In this document: one piece after another, positions 24,201 to 38,635 of the stretch
How the letters are laid out: each line of letters starts with the position of its first letter
Position numbering within the stretch: the first letter of the stretch is position 1
Assembly: GCA_023055355.1 (NCBI GenBank)
Contig: JALJCS010000034.1
Location: forward strand, 4,168,001 to 4,232,000
Length of the DNA stretch: 64,000 nucleotides
Direction: 5' to 3'
Source of the DNA: Agelaius tricolor
Lineage: Eukaryota; Chordata; Aves; Passeriformes; Icteridae
The notes under the pieces: generated by a model
The model's database searches: none
Told to the model about the DNA's origin: nothing
Seen by the model: the letters and a program-made list of their open reading frames with translations, nothing else
Translations under genes and position numbers: made by a program

Positions 24201-27200
24201 TAAAAAACACACTAGCAGGGACCTGTTCCTAACAACTTGTGACATGCATGCTTTCAAGGAGACAAGGCACAGCCTTCAGCCCCCTCTTCCCTCCAGCCCC
24301 TTGCTATTTAGTTCTTCAGGCAGTAGCACTGTGCAAATCAGCAATCATCATCACATCATTTCCAGGTAACAGCTCTCAGAGTTGCCAAGTGCTCAAATGG
24401 GGCTTTCCCTCTCCAGCACTACTGACAAGGAAAACCTAATTGATTTGTCAAGCTTTATCTCAACAGGACAGCTTCATTCATTTTCCTCAGCCATGTTCTC
24501 AGTAACATCTATGTAGTCCCAGAGATACAACTGTCAAGAATAATAAATAATTCCATTCAAAAAGCCTGACAAGGAACTGAAAGGAAGCCAAAATGCTTCA
24601 AAAAGCAATTTAAAATGGGTTTCCTACTCTACAAGGGACACCTTTTTCTTTCAGTAAACACATGAATACACACAACAGGAATTGCCCTTCTAAACATGGG
24701 GTAGTGTTTCTCAGTAACCCCACCAGTAGTCTTGAAACAAACAAAACAAGTGCTGGAGTTTTCAGAGCTTGACTCCAAAATTGTGATGCAAAGCACAGCT
24801 GTGACCACTAAAAAAAATACTGTGAAGGTGTAAACACTCACTGTTATTCATCCTGTGCTTCACCTCCTCTGTGTAGGCTGAAGGAGTCTTAAATGAACAA
24901 TTAGCTCATTTATTAACAGCTGTGCATCTCCAGCTTTGCCAATCATATTACCTGATCACAAAGTTATGCTCAGGGAGTTATTTGGTTAGATTTCCAAGCT
25001 TTTGCTAGTTCAGGGGAATATGAATGTAGAAGACAAGAGAGGAATAAAAACATGTAACAGTTCCTTTTGCTGACTTTAAAGATGTTTTTGCTTAAACTTT
25101 AGCTTCTTCAGAGTCCTGAAAGGCTTTTATGTATTTTAAACCAGCCAGTGATACTCCCCTTCTAGCCCATCGCTGACTGCTTTGCCAAGAGGAACAAGAA
25201 AAACCCTCCAAAGAGCCTCCTGTTGCTGCCTTCTCCAAGGTAATGTGAAGAAATGCCCATAACAGGTTTGGACACTTTTTCAGTCTAGCAGGGAATAAAG
25301 GCAAATCTCAAACTATTTGCCCACTGACCACTCATCTTCCTCTGGTTTTTGACTGATTCAAATCACACTCATTCAACCAAAATCTAAGGTTTACAAAAAA
25401 ATTGGGGGTGGGGAACTTTATCCATACTACGTCACAACTTAGTTGTGATTCTCAATACACTCAGAATGCAAAAAAAAAAAAACCAAAAGATCCATTTGGC
25501 AAAGAGAGAAATGGAGAAACAAGACACTGAGTACATCCTGTAAATACCACTGGTGCTTCAGCAGTCTATTTTATGGGATGGCTGCAATTGGTTTGGCTGT
25601 TTTTTTAAATAACAAATCAACAAAACAATGAGTAAGGAATAAGAGTACAGATTAAATTAACAATTAGAAGAGTCAGTGTGTTTACCATGATGATGGAAGC
25701 TACAGAAATGCCTTATTTTAGCTCTTGCTGATTATGAAATAGGATATTCCAACACAGTTAGAAAATTGCTATATTTATCCTAATTTGTTCAGCACTGTCA
25801 GTACATTTGTACTGCTATTGAGCCATAGGTATTTCTATATTATTACTGTGGCTAGAAAAATGTGCATGGGCTAAACCTATAGTTCAACAACATGTTGAAC
25901 TGCTGTGTTTCAGCATAGAAAATCATCTTACTAGTACTTCTTTCTTCCTCAGATTTGCTTGCATAATACTGAATTTCAACATCAAATGGAAAATTGTTGG
26001 AGAAGACACAGTGATCAGCCTGAACACATAAGTGGCAGTAAAAACCCACTGAGAAGATCAAAATATTTTCCAGAAAAAATGTGCCAAGTCAAGAAATTTT
26101 TAACTCCAACCAGGGCAAGAGGTAAAAGGTCATTTGAGTTTCTTGAATGTTTAAAACCCTAACATTTTTAGAAAGATACAACAAAACCTGCTCGAAATCT
26201 TCTGGGGAACATCAGAAATCAGTTCAATGTCCCATCTCAGAAAAAAAAAAGTATGCAGAAAAATGACTGCTGACAAGCACAGGTGCTTATTTGAAATCCC
26301 TCACTTGCCTCAGTTTGTAATGTTTGATTAGAGGCTTCTTGACAGCTTCATATTCAGGATTTCAGAGCATTTCACTTCTGATCCAAGAGTATCTGGACAA
26401 AGAGTCTTTCATTATACTGCATTCCATACACTTTGTCCAGCTCTAATAACAGCAGATGGAGAGACAGAGAAAGCAATTTTCTGCAGGTTTTAGAACTTCG
26501 GAAGAAATTTCAACTGAATTTCATTCTAAAAATGAGTAAAAAAATTTAAGTTGTGCCTGGGAAGACTAATTTTTAAAGTCAGCTAGTTTGTTTCTCAAGC
26601 TAGAGTCTCACACTCTTCCTGAACAATTCCTGAAAAATAGCCTGCAACAATTTCCTTTGTAAAAGCAGCATCTTTCTATGATGAAACAGATTTTAAATGA
26701 GTACAAAAAAGGGGATGTTAGGCATTCTGCAGAGCACAGGGACAGAAGGACATCCTGTGCACTGCTTAGAGCCATGGCATTGCCAGGAGAATGAACTTCA
26801 CACAAATCTGAGGAAACACAGATAGACAAGGTAAGGCAAAGCATCAGAGTGAACAAGGAAGGTGTCCTCACACATGGAGATTCAACTCACCTTCTGCTGC
26901 CATTTCATCAGGTATTTAAAGATTAAGGCTTTATTTCAGGGCAATTGAGGGTGGTTTGGGCAAGTCAAGAACTTGGAGCAATTTTATCACTGACCTGCAG
27001 AGGAAAGACAAAGTCAATCTTCATCTTCAGCTTACTCCTATCCCTGTGTAGCTGACCTCGTCACCTACTCCAAACCATTTTTATTTAACTATAGAGGATT
27101 CCTGCTCCAAACTAACATAGCATGAAAAAACAAGTTAATGTGAAGTAGTGTACTCTGCACTAGCAATTACAGAACTACTCCTTATCTTTGGGCCAGCTGC

Positions 27201-30200
27201 AGCCTGAATTTCCCATATCCCTCCCACTGAGCCTTGAAGCCCACATTGCTGTGGCTCTGCTTTCAAAATCCTGTTTCTTTGTCCTTTTATGAATTTAGAA
27301 TGCAGTTATTAAAATATGAAAAATATTGTCTTCTTTACCACATAAAATAGGTCAAAAGAGTGAAACATTAGCAACTCATTCAAGTATTTCAGTGAATAGC
27401 TCATCCAACCATGATTTTATGCAGTTCTTAGGCACCTAATCATTTCATAAAAAGTTTTCAGTATAAAATCTGATTGACAAGTCAATCTTACCTTAAAGAG
27501 ACCTTAAAAAGCTCAGTCTTCACTGAAAAATCAGAAGTATCGTTCAGTTTACATAAAAAGCTAACAAAAGAAAATCTCTTAATACTAAAAGCCTGAAGAA
27601 CTGCACACCTTATCCATTAAATGGAAAAAACAGCCTAACATTTATTTATTCCAAGAAATATTCCTGTTGAGTTTATCTTACTGCCTGAAAGAACCTTTCA
27701 AAAGGTACTCACCCCACAAAAGAGCAAATCCAGCTTACCTAATAGGTAGGTAGGTATTAAGGAATTAGCATTTTTGGAAGGCATAAAAATTGAAAACCAG
27801 CAGTAGCCTCTAGACTTGATTTAAGCTTCAGCTCTCTCGGAGCACACAGCCTTCATGCCTGAAGCAGACTTGCAATCTCACGCTAGCACAGAGCAGACAG
27901 GATGCAAAATCCACCACAGCCTGGTTAGGTTTTACTTCACAAATAAGTTTTCAATAACTCACTACCTCCATCTCCTTTCGGTCTATGAGATGAATGAGAA
28001 AGGCCATTTGAGTTGCATGGTTGTTGACATCACAAGGAACTTGGCAATTGTAGATTCTGCATTTGTAAGGAAATAAAACTGCCAAATGCAAGGAGGTAGA
28101 GAAAGCAGCAGATTTTGGGGGGCGGGGGCAAGGTTGTGTATAAGTGACTGTAGCCACGTTATTGTCTCTCAAGAGCTGATAAATTCTACCACATGCATGC
28201 AGCATCAGCCAGTCTGCTCATGTTCCTGTTCACCACTGCTGCCTAAAACATGGAAGCTGCATAGGCAGTAAGATCCCCAGAATTCATGGCCCAACTGTGA
28301 GCTTGGGAAGGATTCGTTTTCTGTGCCCAGGGCTATGATCAGCTGTACATATTATTCCTGACATGTATTTCTGCACCCTGTTCTTAAATGCTTCAGACCC
28401 TGACGGATTTCAGTCTTTCAAATGTCCTTCAGTCTTTCAAATGTGATTTTCCTTGCTAACATTTCTGTATCTTTACCTTTGAAAAGTCTGAGGAAGTCCC
28501 CTCTAACTCCCCTCAATTTAAGCCTGTTCATCCTTGCTTTACCAAGAGCAGCTAGGCAGAACAAGCCAGTCCCTTCCACACTGCAACAGTCTGCAATTAG
28601 ATGCAAAGGATGGATCCTCTAAATCCTCTCTTCTTCAAGCTGAAGAACATCCATTTGATTCATCTTTGTCACAGGACATGTTTTCACACCGTCAACAATG
28701 CTCTTTTCCTCCATCTACACAGTCTTCAATTGTTGCACAGCTTGCTTGGATTTTGGTAGCCAAATGCTCTAGGATTTGGTACATGATCTACTAGCACAAG
28801 CCCTAATTGAGCAGAACAACTCACTCATCTCCCACCCAGGCTAAAAATCTCATGCACATGCCTCAACAGCATTTTTCTTTTTAGAGTACTCCCTGGAAAC
28901 TGCCCTCCATTTCTGTACAAACACTCCACAGCCAGCTCTTCCCATGCCATTGCTATTCCTAAGAACTGTGCTGGGAATTTGTACCTGTTGATGAATTTTT
29001 CTTCTTTTCAGACTACACCACATGTTTGAAAAGACCATTCCAAACATACGCTGAGCTCTTTATTCTCCCACATGCTTGTGGCACGTACTCCACATAGTGT
29101 GCTCAGAGGATTTGAACAATTCAATCTCCAGTTCCTTGTCCCAATCCTTAATAAAAGTCAGATGTGTGATACCAGGAACATACAGATTCAACCCCTCCAT
29201 GCATAATCAGAGAGGCAATTTGGCATGTACATTATTACTCAACAGTAGTGAGATTTTACCTCCTCAAAAAATAAAACAACATTTCTCTAACATTTTATAG
29301 TTTCAGCTTTTGTACTCTTTTTTATTTCATTTACTGAGCTACTGCCTTATTGTGTAATTCCCTACTTTAAAAAATGCATCACTGATACAAGGCAGCTACA
29401 GTAATAATTGTTGAAAGATAAACACATTTATTTTGAGAAACTAGTTTCTCATTGACAGTGAAGGCCATTGTTTAAGAGTAAGAAAAACATCTCATGAAAA
29501 TGCTTCTCATCTCCAAGCAAACTTACTTTTTTATTTCACCTAAGAACTGTTTGTCAAGAATCTTTATATTCCTCTAAGACTCCCTCAAGGTTATATCACA
29601 GATGTTCAGAAATTAATTGAAAGTAACAGGAACAAAGTAGAGAAACCTTTTGCTCCTGGAGGTGATTTTTAAGCAGCAGTTAGCTCTCATAATCTCTGTG
29701 CACAGCCAGAAGCAGGGGCAGGCATGGCCCAGAATAATTTAAGCCTCGCAGTACTCAGAAGGACTGAGTTTGATCCAGCCTTGAGAATCCTGCAAAATAA
29801 GTGAAGGAACAGCAGGCTTCTCTCAGGAGCTTGAGACAGAGGAGAGCATTTCCTGGATGTGACAGCCTGGCTGCTCTCCTGCCAGTGGCCCTGGGGAAAA
29901 GGGCTGACACAGCTGTGCGAGCCCCACACCACCTGGGAAGCCCACCCACAAAAGGTGGGGTCTCAGAGCACCACTTCCAACCTTTTAGGGCATTGGTATC
30001 ACCAAGGCAATGATAAAAGCCCTACCAGAAAGTTCCAAATCAGATCAGATACATCCATATTTTATTCCTCGCCCCTCTGCTTCTGTGGTGAGGAGCAGCA
30101 GCTGTCTAAAGCACCATTTGGCAGCACTGTCCGGCAGTGGACAGGCAGCACAATTTCCCATCTGACTGGCAACAAGAAGGCAGCTCTAGCACACACATCA

Positions 30201-30474
30201 GCCAACCAGACAGAAGGCTGCTGCCAGCCCTTTGTGGCTGAACAGGGAATCACAAATCAGGCCAACAAGCTGCTGCTGGAGAGACACCCCAGGCAGCCCT
30301 AGGTCCAAGTGAGGCATGGGCCCAGCTGTCAGCTGTGCAAGAAGGGAGCCCACTGCACAAGCTTCTCAGGAGGAAAACCAAAGCAAGTCTGTATAGTTAA
30401 AGTGATTCCACTGGGAGAGAAAAAGTTGGGATGCATGGAAAAATCACAGTGGGAAAAATCACATTTCTATCACA
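21286..30474. other. Intergenic sequence, no gene recognised
   Basis: AT-rich DNA with no supported exon. A 17-bp palindrome, TCACAACT-T-AGTTGTGA, lies at 25432-25448 beside a CRE-like ACGTCA. A-runs occur near 25470-25481 and 26241-26250. A GGGGGGCGGGGGC Sp1/KLF-like motif stands out at 28117-28129. A tandem duplication containing TTCAGTCTTTCAAATG begins at about 28409 and repeats 19 bases later. The block 28380-28650 hints at a very old repeat but is too diverged to name. The possible frames, up to 147 codons near 29859-30302, look random. Confidence 0.65.
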
Positions 30475-30480
30475 GATGCC

Positions 30481-30864
30481 TGTGGTGGTGTTCACAGGGA
30501 TCCCAGGATGAAGGAAGAGATGAGAGTCTTGACTCCATGTTTCAGAAAGCTGATTTATAATTCTATGATATATATTATACTAAAAGAAAATTATATATTA
30601 AAACTATACTAAAAGAATAGAAGAAAGGATTTCATCAGAAGGCTAGCAAGGAAAGGAATGATAATAAAAGCTTTTGACTGACCAGAGAGTCTGAGACAGC
30701 TGGACTGTGATTGGCCATTAATTAAAAACAACCACATGACACCCATCAAAGATGCACTTGTTGCATTCCACAGCAGCAGATAATTATCATTTGCATTTCT
30801 TTTCTGAGGCCTCTCAGGAGAAAAATCCTAGCAAAAGGATTTTTCATAAAATATGCCCATGACA
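30481..30864 (-). mobile_element. Solo LTR of an endogenous retrovirus, family A copy 2
   Basis: This 384-bp element with TG...CA ends is bounded by a perfect 6-bp target-site duplication, GATGCC, at 30475-30480 and 30865-30870. It aligns along its whole length with the LTR at 5212-5600, including the GACTC(C/T)ATG...CAGAA block, the TATATATTA AT-rich core and the CCACAGCAGCAGATAA segment. On the inferred minus orientation a CCAAT motif falls at 30710-30714, upstream of TTTAGTATAGTTTTAATATA (30594-30613) and the U5-like segment (30531-30551). No internal retroviral sequence is present. Relative to copy 1 it carries a short extra AT-rich stretch around 30580-30600. Confidence 0.92.
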
Positions 30865-30870
30865 GATGCC

Positions 30871-33800
30871 CAACATACCTTAACAAGCTCTAACATTAAG
30901 GAGAGAAAACATCTGAAAGCCAAGTACCAAAGCTCTGATCTCACTGCAAGATGTCTGAGAAACTGTGAAGCCCAAACAAAGATGAGTCAGATTTAGAGTC
31001 TCAGGTCTGTTAGGTGCCCTGAGAACTGTATTCTAATGCTGGCTATACTCTGTGTTAAACAAAGCTCTCAACATCAAAGTGAACTTTGCAAAGGCTACTA
31101 AAGGGGCTGTCACCCAATGAAGGGGTTTGTAATGGTCATCTTAAACACAATAAAAGAGAGCTAACATTAAACACAGCAGCAATATCTTTTTTCTCAAAGG
31201 GGAGAGATATGGTCATTTAAAGTAAGAGAGATAAAGATAAATAGGTATCTGTAAATGTATGGAGACTGGAAAAAAACCCTGGAGGTCAGAGGCCTCTTAT
31301 TTACCTAGATCCCACTCAAACTTTCAGAGTAGTGTAGTGCCAGTCACATGAGACACAAGGAGAAAGGTCCCTGAAAATGCCCAGAACATGTGCAGGAAAT
31401 GACTGTGAAGCACAGATTTTGGGCTGACTGGGACATGGTGTGACCAGGAAGAAGACCCCCCGACTGTAAAAATTTGTGTACTAACTTTATACCCAGAAAA
31501 ACCCAGTAAAGATGAAGAAAAGGAATTAAAACCTCCAGCTTGCTATGTACTGCTGGCTTTCCTTCCTTTTCTCTCATAGACTAACAGCTTCAGTTCAGAA
31601 GACCTTTTGCCCCTAAAATTGAAGTGCAAACAGGTGAAGAAAAGCAACTAAATTAAACCACCATGCCTCGGATATTTTTTTTCCTCTTAATACGATTTGG
31701 CTGCTGGTCTGTACAATTGAGTCAATGTCAGTGAATGCTGTAGAGGCTGAGTCACAGGGATCAGCCAGTCACAGGCAGTTTCTGCTTGAAAGGAACATTT
31801 AGTAAAATCTCACCTTGTATTGGCACCTTTTCACAAACCAAATACAATCTTACAAATAAAGCTAACTGTTATTCAAATGCCTTTACTTCATATCAAGACA
31901 AGTCTCCAAATATTCAGAAGCTGTTTCAAATCATTAAAATACACAAATAGGTTTTGGCTACTAAATACCTGATATTCGTTTAACAAGGTAACAAAATATA
32001 TTTTTTTCTCTGCTGTCCACAAATCAACTTTCACAGCCACTGCAACAGGCAAACTTCCTTGGGATAGAGCCAAAACAAGCAAAAACAAAGCAAATTGTTT
32101 GGAAAACCAGTTCTGTAATCCTGGCTTACTTTCATTTGAGCTGTGCAGTCATTGACAGACTGCTAATAACAACTAAAAGGTCTAAAACAGGATCCACTTT
32201 TTCATAGCTGCCAGCACATTTGCCTGCTGTGACTTCTCTCCTAATAACTTGTCCTGCCACATATTTATCCCCCTAAACCATATGTCATGATAAGAAACAA
32301 GACTGCACAACTCCAGGGTAAAAAACTTTGAGTCAATAGAGAAGCCAACGTTTTTGATGGCTGACAAGTCAGGAACCCCCAGAAGTTGCAGCTCAGCTTT
32401 ATGGCTGCTTTTTATATTTTCCGGGCTGGATTACATTGGAGGGATTTCTCTTGCTCCTTTGGGCATGCAGAGCACTGATCACTTAGAGTTTCATTCAGGC
32501 ATCTCTCATTTGCATAGCCCACATTTATTAATCATACAGATTTTGGTTTCCCTCCATCTGGAGACACAGCAGGCTTGGCAAGTCCCCAGCAAAATGGCAT
32601 TTGCTTTCCTGGGGCTGGGACCAGAGCTGCAGAGGCTCCCTTAATTAGGGAAACAGTGACAAACCCAAGCACATGCTGGAAGCAGTAGCCAGTCTGACCC
32701 CATTGCCAGCCATGTGCCACCACTGAACTCATTCCTCCTGCTGTCTCAACCCCAAAGGGTCCTTTGTACCGCTCTGAGTCTCCAACATTTTGAAAGAAAC
32801 TCAAGCAAAGCTCAATACAAATCGTTGCTCCTCACAGTCAAACACCCTACAATGTCTTTTTTGGATCAGTTGACCCACTTATCATTAGAATGAAATTTTC
32901 AAGTGACATGCCACATCTCATACCACAAATGCAGTTTGATTCTCAAACAACTTGATCCAAGCACCTTCACTTTAGATGCTCTGGTTTAATGACATGATAT
33001 TTTTTTCCAAGAGACTGTAAAAGTGAAGCTAAAGAATGAAAACACTTGATTTTTTTCCTTCCTTCTGAACTTTCACACAGACTTACAAAAGAACAAAGTG
33101 CAGAATTTGGCTGATGGCGTATCTGAGGAAATAGCTCCCAGGCCAACGTCACAGCTCCACTAACTATAATGGGTTCATAAAGAGTTCTTGGAAACCAACA
33201 GCACTATTGCAGTCTGTGTCCAGGTATAAAGGTCTCTGAGCTGCCTTCAGCCTGGTAACCAGAAGCAGATTGACTGCTGCAATAATATTGCCAAACAGAT
33301 TTACCTGCATTGAGCTCTGTGCTGGCAGAGCCACACTGCCTGCCCATGTGAAGAGGCTTCAGCATCTGCTGAGGAGCCAGCAAGCTACTACAGTAGTTTC
33401 TGAATTTCTGGCTCATTTTGAAAGGAAGACCATCTATTTTAATTATAATTTCAAAAGGCATGCCCTTGTGCAGGACAGCACTCTGAAATTCTTATGCACA
33501 CACTTGAACTTGGGATAGCTGCAGTTTTAATCTGTTTAGGGATTGATTCAGCTAACACTAATCATAACAGAAGTCAGTTGATGCTTGCAAAAGAACAACA
33601 TAGGCATCCACCATCTGAAATGTTTCCTCTGGAGCAGTATTTAGCAATATTTTTCCTCCTTTCCTTTTTTCTCTCTCCATATAATCATAGTCCTCAGTGT
33701 CATCTCTCAATAGACTTTGTTCTTACCACCTCAAGGTGCCTTACCTTTTAAGTGGTGAAGCTCCAGTCCTTTCACACTCAGTATGCTGCCCTTCTGGAGT

Positions 33801-36800
33801 CCCTTCTTTTTCCCACAAGCAGAAAACTGTTTGCAGTGAGAGGCTGATTACAGTATTTCCAAAGGAAAAAAAATCACGTTATTACATTTGTCTGAAAATT
33901 TGTTTCCCTGAATGTTCCAGTCTGACTTTTCAGACCACAGATGTTTGAAACCTTCACAAACTCTACTGACATTGCTCACTCCTAATAGGATTTCACTATT
34001 TCTAATGTGCCCTGTTGCTGTTTTCACGCCTTGTCTTTGGGTTTCCAGCCAATTATTCTACCAACCTAAGATTCCATATTGGGTGGTAACTCCAAGCCAT
34101 ACAAGTCTTACCTGTCTTCACTTGGAAAACCTTCTGTCATTCCTACAGTCACTTTTTCCATAATTCTGTTTGCTTCTCCCAGTTATGCTACCTTCCCACA
34201 GTCCTGCTTATCTGACTTGGTATCTCTAAGGACAAATACCAATTTGCTTTGCAAAATAAGCCAGGAGCCCACATTTATCATGTGCTTTTATTTGCTGCTC
34301 CTACCCCTCTCCCTCCCACCCCCACAGCACTCAGCAAAGCTGCTAATGCTGTGCCACATAAAAAGCTGTTTTTCTTTAGCTAAAGTATAAAATGAAGAAA
34401 TCTGCTGGGATCCAATTTGTCTCCTGCTGGGCAGAATGTGGACCTCCGGGGGAATCTGAACTGCACCAGTTCAGATGGTGCATTTACCACCTCAGCATCC
34501 CCCACAAAAGAATTGCCTTAACTGCACATCCCTTCAGGACAGCTGCAAAGTTGATCAGCTTCAGTTCTGCTGTTGCCCTGAGCCATTTCAGCTCCAGCAA
34601 GTGCTGGGCAGGCAGGTAAAGTGTGACATCCAGCAGTGCCCTGAGTTTGAGCGTGTTCGGTTGTCAAGGCAATTAAAGCTGAGCACTGAGATGCTAAACG
34701 TGACAACGGGATGTACAGGAAACAGTCTGTGCCTGCTGGCTGTGCTGGGGGGTACAACCCCCTGGGGCAGAAATCAGGGAATCAATGGGAAATAGCTGCA
34801 TTTCACGGCCAGGTCCACATGGCACCACAGGAGACATTAAGACTGTACCAACTAAACTAACCCCAGGAAAGGGAGATACAAGTACTTGCATCATGGCAGC
34901 TCTTACTCTAATTTGGCTGCTGCTTCAGCCATCAATGATTTATCTTTTTCTGACCATAGCAAACCAAGATCTAGTTTATTATCTAATCCATCTGAAAGAA
35001 AAGTTTAGGGCCTTACAACATTAAGTACTTTACAGTATTGGAAAGTCTCAGCACTATCTTTCATTGATTTTACTTCCTCAGATATTTTTCTTGATATAAA
35101 TGCACATTTTATCGCACACTCTCCAACACTGCAGGAACAAAACTCTCCATGGATTTAGCAGACTCTTCCTTTCATGGGGCTCACAATAGCATTTCACTGT
35201 ATTGATAAAAATAGGCTCCCAAAACAGTCTCTCTGCTTAAAAGCACATTACTCTCCCAAATTCCATGTTGTAAAGGGCACAGAAACTCACAGCTAAGGGT
35301 AATGGCCATGCAGCTTCGTATTATATTCCTCACTAAAGGGAGAAAATTCAGTGATTTTGGAATGTTTTTAAGTTTTAATTGTAAAATATTGTGAATGACA
35401 AATTCTTGTAATTGAAAACACTATAGCAGAACAGTACTAGACTGGCCATATATTCAATTAAAAGTGGTGTTTTGCACATAATTACATGAAAAATAGTTTT
35501 TCAGTGATTTGTCAACATTTATCTTGCTCAATTTTCTTGTTTCTCTGAGCAAGTTTTTTTTCTGCTTTATTATGCCACATGGATCTAAAATTTAGAGATA
35601 TAAGTAATTTTCTATCCATCCAATAACTGAAGAAAACTAATCCAATGTAAAACATGGAAAATTAATTAGAAAACAGGATAAATCTTACCTGCATTTTACA
35701 TATTGCTCCTCAAGTTAATTAAAATTCATTCTACAGTAAGAATGAAACTGGCCTTGATCTTTGTGCAAGACGTATGGAAGCCCTTGCATTGACAGCCATT
35801 CATATTACACTTTCTAGTAAAAAGAAAAGCAAGGAAAAATTTCAAGAGTAACTAAGGGTGACTAAGTGTTCCCATGTGTCAGCCCTCTGTTCTTGGGGTT
35901 TTATCAGTGGGAACCATCTACAGCTGCTGTTTCACAGCTCCCACTAGTCTGCTTGTAGAGCTGGGGCCCCCACACTTAAAAACTGACATTGAGTCAGCAG
36001 ATTTATTGTAAACAATAATGAAAATTATTCTGTTGAAAAATATTCTGAAAATGATCTTTTTGAAAGCTTACCAGTTGCCAGAAGCAGGGCTCGAGAGCAT
36101 GAAGTCTAAACAAAATACAAATTAAAAGTAACTTCTGAAAGATGGTTCCTTAGCTATATTTCAAAATCCCACCCATAACAGAGCTTTATACAACAGACAA
36201 TCCTACTGGGGACTGCTTCCTCTGTTCTCAGGGACATACAATTACTACTTGTACAAATCATTCTAAGAGCATCAGAAAATGCATAAATGATTTATACCAC
36301 TATTTAATGAAGAAGCTCAAAAAACATTTTTTAAGAGTTTATGACATTAATGTATGTTCTGTAGCTGAGCTGATGTGATAAAAATAATTAAAAAGAAATC
36401 AATCACAATGCAGAGATTACCCAGCTCAGATAATAAATGCCTTAAATTCTTTAATGCCATTTGAGAAAAGCATCAAGTAGATTACAGATAAATTAGAATT
36501 CATTTCACTGAAATTTACCCAAAAACTGACATAAGGATGATCAAATTCTGTAAGTTTGTAAGAAAAAGTACAACTACTAATGCTGTATGTAACTGTCTGG
36601 GGCAACATCAAAATGAACCCTGTGAAGAGAATAACTGGCTACTCACAGAAATGCAGCCACCAAAAGCAGTTTTCAAAGAACAAAAAGCTTACTCCATCCC
36701 ATTAGTCCAGGCTATTTCAACCCTCATTATAGTCATGGAAACTCAGCCCATAACCACTAAGGAAGCCAAGAACTACATGAGGATTTTGAGAATTCCATCT

Positions 36801-38635
36801 TCAAGGTTAAATTTTTTTAAAAATAAAAAATAAAACCCAAGAAAAACAAATCACAAAACCCCCTAACATGATCCACCACAAAATGTACGCCTTATTTCTG
36901 AGTAACGATGTCAGAACAATTATTTTAGTACTTTACCAGCTTGTGATTGTCAGCTGATAAATCTTTGTACTTTTTAATAACCATTTGAGACATTTTTGTT
37001 CAGAGATAAGTGGTGATTATCTGCACTCCAGTTATCACATTTTCATCTATTTTTTTTCATCATACATTTGAAATGTTAGGGAATTACAGAAAGTAATTGC
37101 TAAACAAAAAGTACTAGGGCTGTATTTAAGCTATCTTAATCCTTTCTATCACAGAGGGATTCTATTATATTGCTATAGAAGGAGCTGAATTTGTCTTCAT
37201 GACTGGGTTCAATTCAGGTTTATCTGTTTTACTTCTTGTGACTCATCTTGATGTTGCCATACAGAAAACCACAGGGCAGAGTGAAGTGACACAGCCTGAG
37301 GAGCGAGAGTTTGCTCAGTCACAGTCCCTCTGAGGGAATCAGGGGATCGGCCCCAGGTTAATTTCAGTAATGTTTTTGCAATAAGTCAGGTAGGAAGCCA
37401 GGCAAAACGCAGGAAGTGACTGAAAACTTTCTTCATGAAGTGCACCTAAATGATCTACTTAGGGAAATGTCCTAGTTGCCTTTTTTCTAGTTGTGCATTC
37501 ATCCTATCAAGGGGGCTTGGGGGGCAATTTTTTTTTGTTCTCTTTGGTGAGGGGGAGACATTTGGGATTTGGTGGAGGTTTTTCCTACTGTTGAGATTGC
37601 TTTCAGAGACAACTCCAGTACTTGCTTATTCACAAATAATTTCTTCCTGTAATCTCTAACCTGGGCTCTGAGAAGAGCTGTGGTACTGTTGAGAAAGCAG
37701 AAACACTTCTCTTTAAAAATCAAACCTTTTCTCCAAGACCTAGCAGGGCTAAGTGATTTTTTTTTTAAATTTCTAAGTCAAAGTGTAGAAGAAAACACTG
37801 CTGCAGAAATAAGATAAGCTTATCTTGAATCTCAGAAACCCAAGAAACTGAAGTGTATGAAGAGAGAGGGGAAAAGCATTTCTGTGACATGATTTGGCAT
37901 GATTCTAGCTGCCCCTTGAGTATCATGGCACAAACAGATGGGCCTTTCCTCCAACACCACCCCTTCTGCAAAGAACACAGCTGAGAAGCCAGATAATATT
38001 TCTGAAAACAGGAATTCCAGGGAATCAGGTACTCAACTTTATCTGGCGAGCAAGAGATAAAACCATGCATTCAATTCCATCTTAAGGAAAACTTATCTGC
38101 TTCAGTGGTTAAAATTGTAATTTTAAAGCTTGCTGATGATACAGATATATTTCACATTTACCCAGGACAGCATTTTCTGTTCCCCCTTAATGCATAAAGG
38201 AAATACTATCTCCCGTCTTAGCAACAAGCCATGCACCTATTTCCCATGACATACATATTTTTCTTCAGCAGCTTACAAATCTCTGGCAATATTAGTAAAG
38301 GCTTTGGAAGACAGTGCATTCCAAAAATTTTAGAAATAAAAGGCAATTTGATTTGAAATGTTCTTTTACAACAGTGCTGGCACTCTGCAATTCTGGTCAT
38401 CCATACCAAAAAAATAAAAAGGAATCCAAGCTAAAATGGTGAACAGGGGTGGAAAGCAGAGCAGCCACCTCACCAAGAGGACAGTTAAAGATTGCCCTTG
38501 TGCCATCAGCCTGGTACGTTAGGGACTGGGAGGCAGGACATGACTGCTTTCCACAAGCACATTAAATCCTGTGAGGAGTACGTGCTGCTCAAGATGAAAG
38601 AGGATTCCCAAGAAGTGGGCATACAGTGGTAACAC
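30871..38635. other. Intergenic sequence, no gene recognised
   Basis: AT-rich sequence with scattered short frames and no known protein similarity. The interval 34400-34840 is somewhat richer in G and C than its surroundings but shows no coding pattern I can recognise. G-rich runs lie at 37511-37524 and 37551-37555. Tracts of T at about 37529-37536 and 37757-37765 are simple low-complexity sequence. Confidence 0.65.

Noticed and set aside
28380..28650. Possible ancient CR1 in reverse orientation
   Set aside because: One segment (GAAGTCCCCTCTAACTCCCC) vaguely resembles CR1, but the following blocks do not appear in CR1 order. Too diverged to claim by eye.
29859..30302. 147-codon plus-strand frame
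   Set aside because: No known domain, no splice or promoter context, and overlapping frames on the other strand. Length is compatible with chance.
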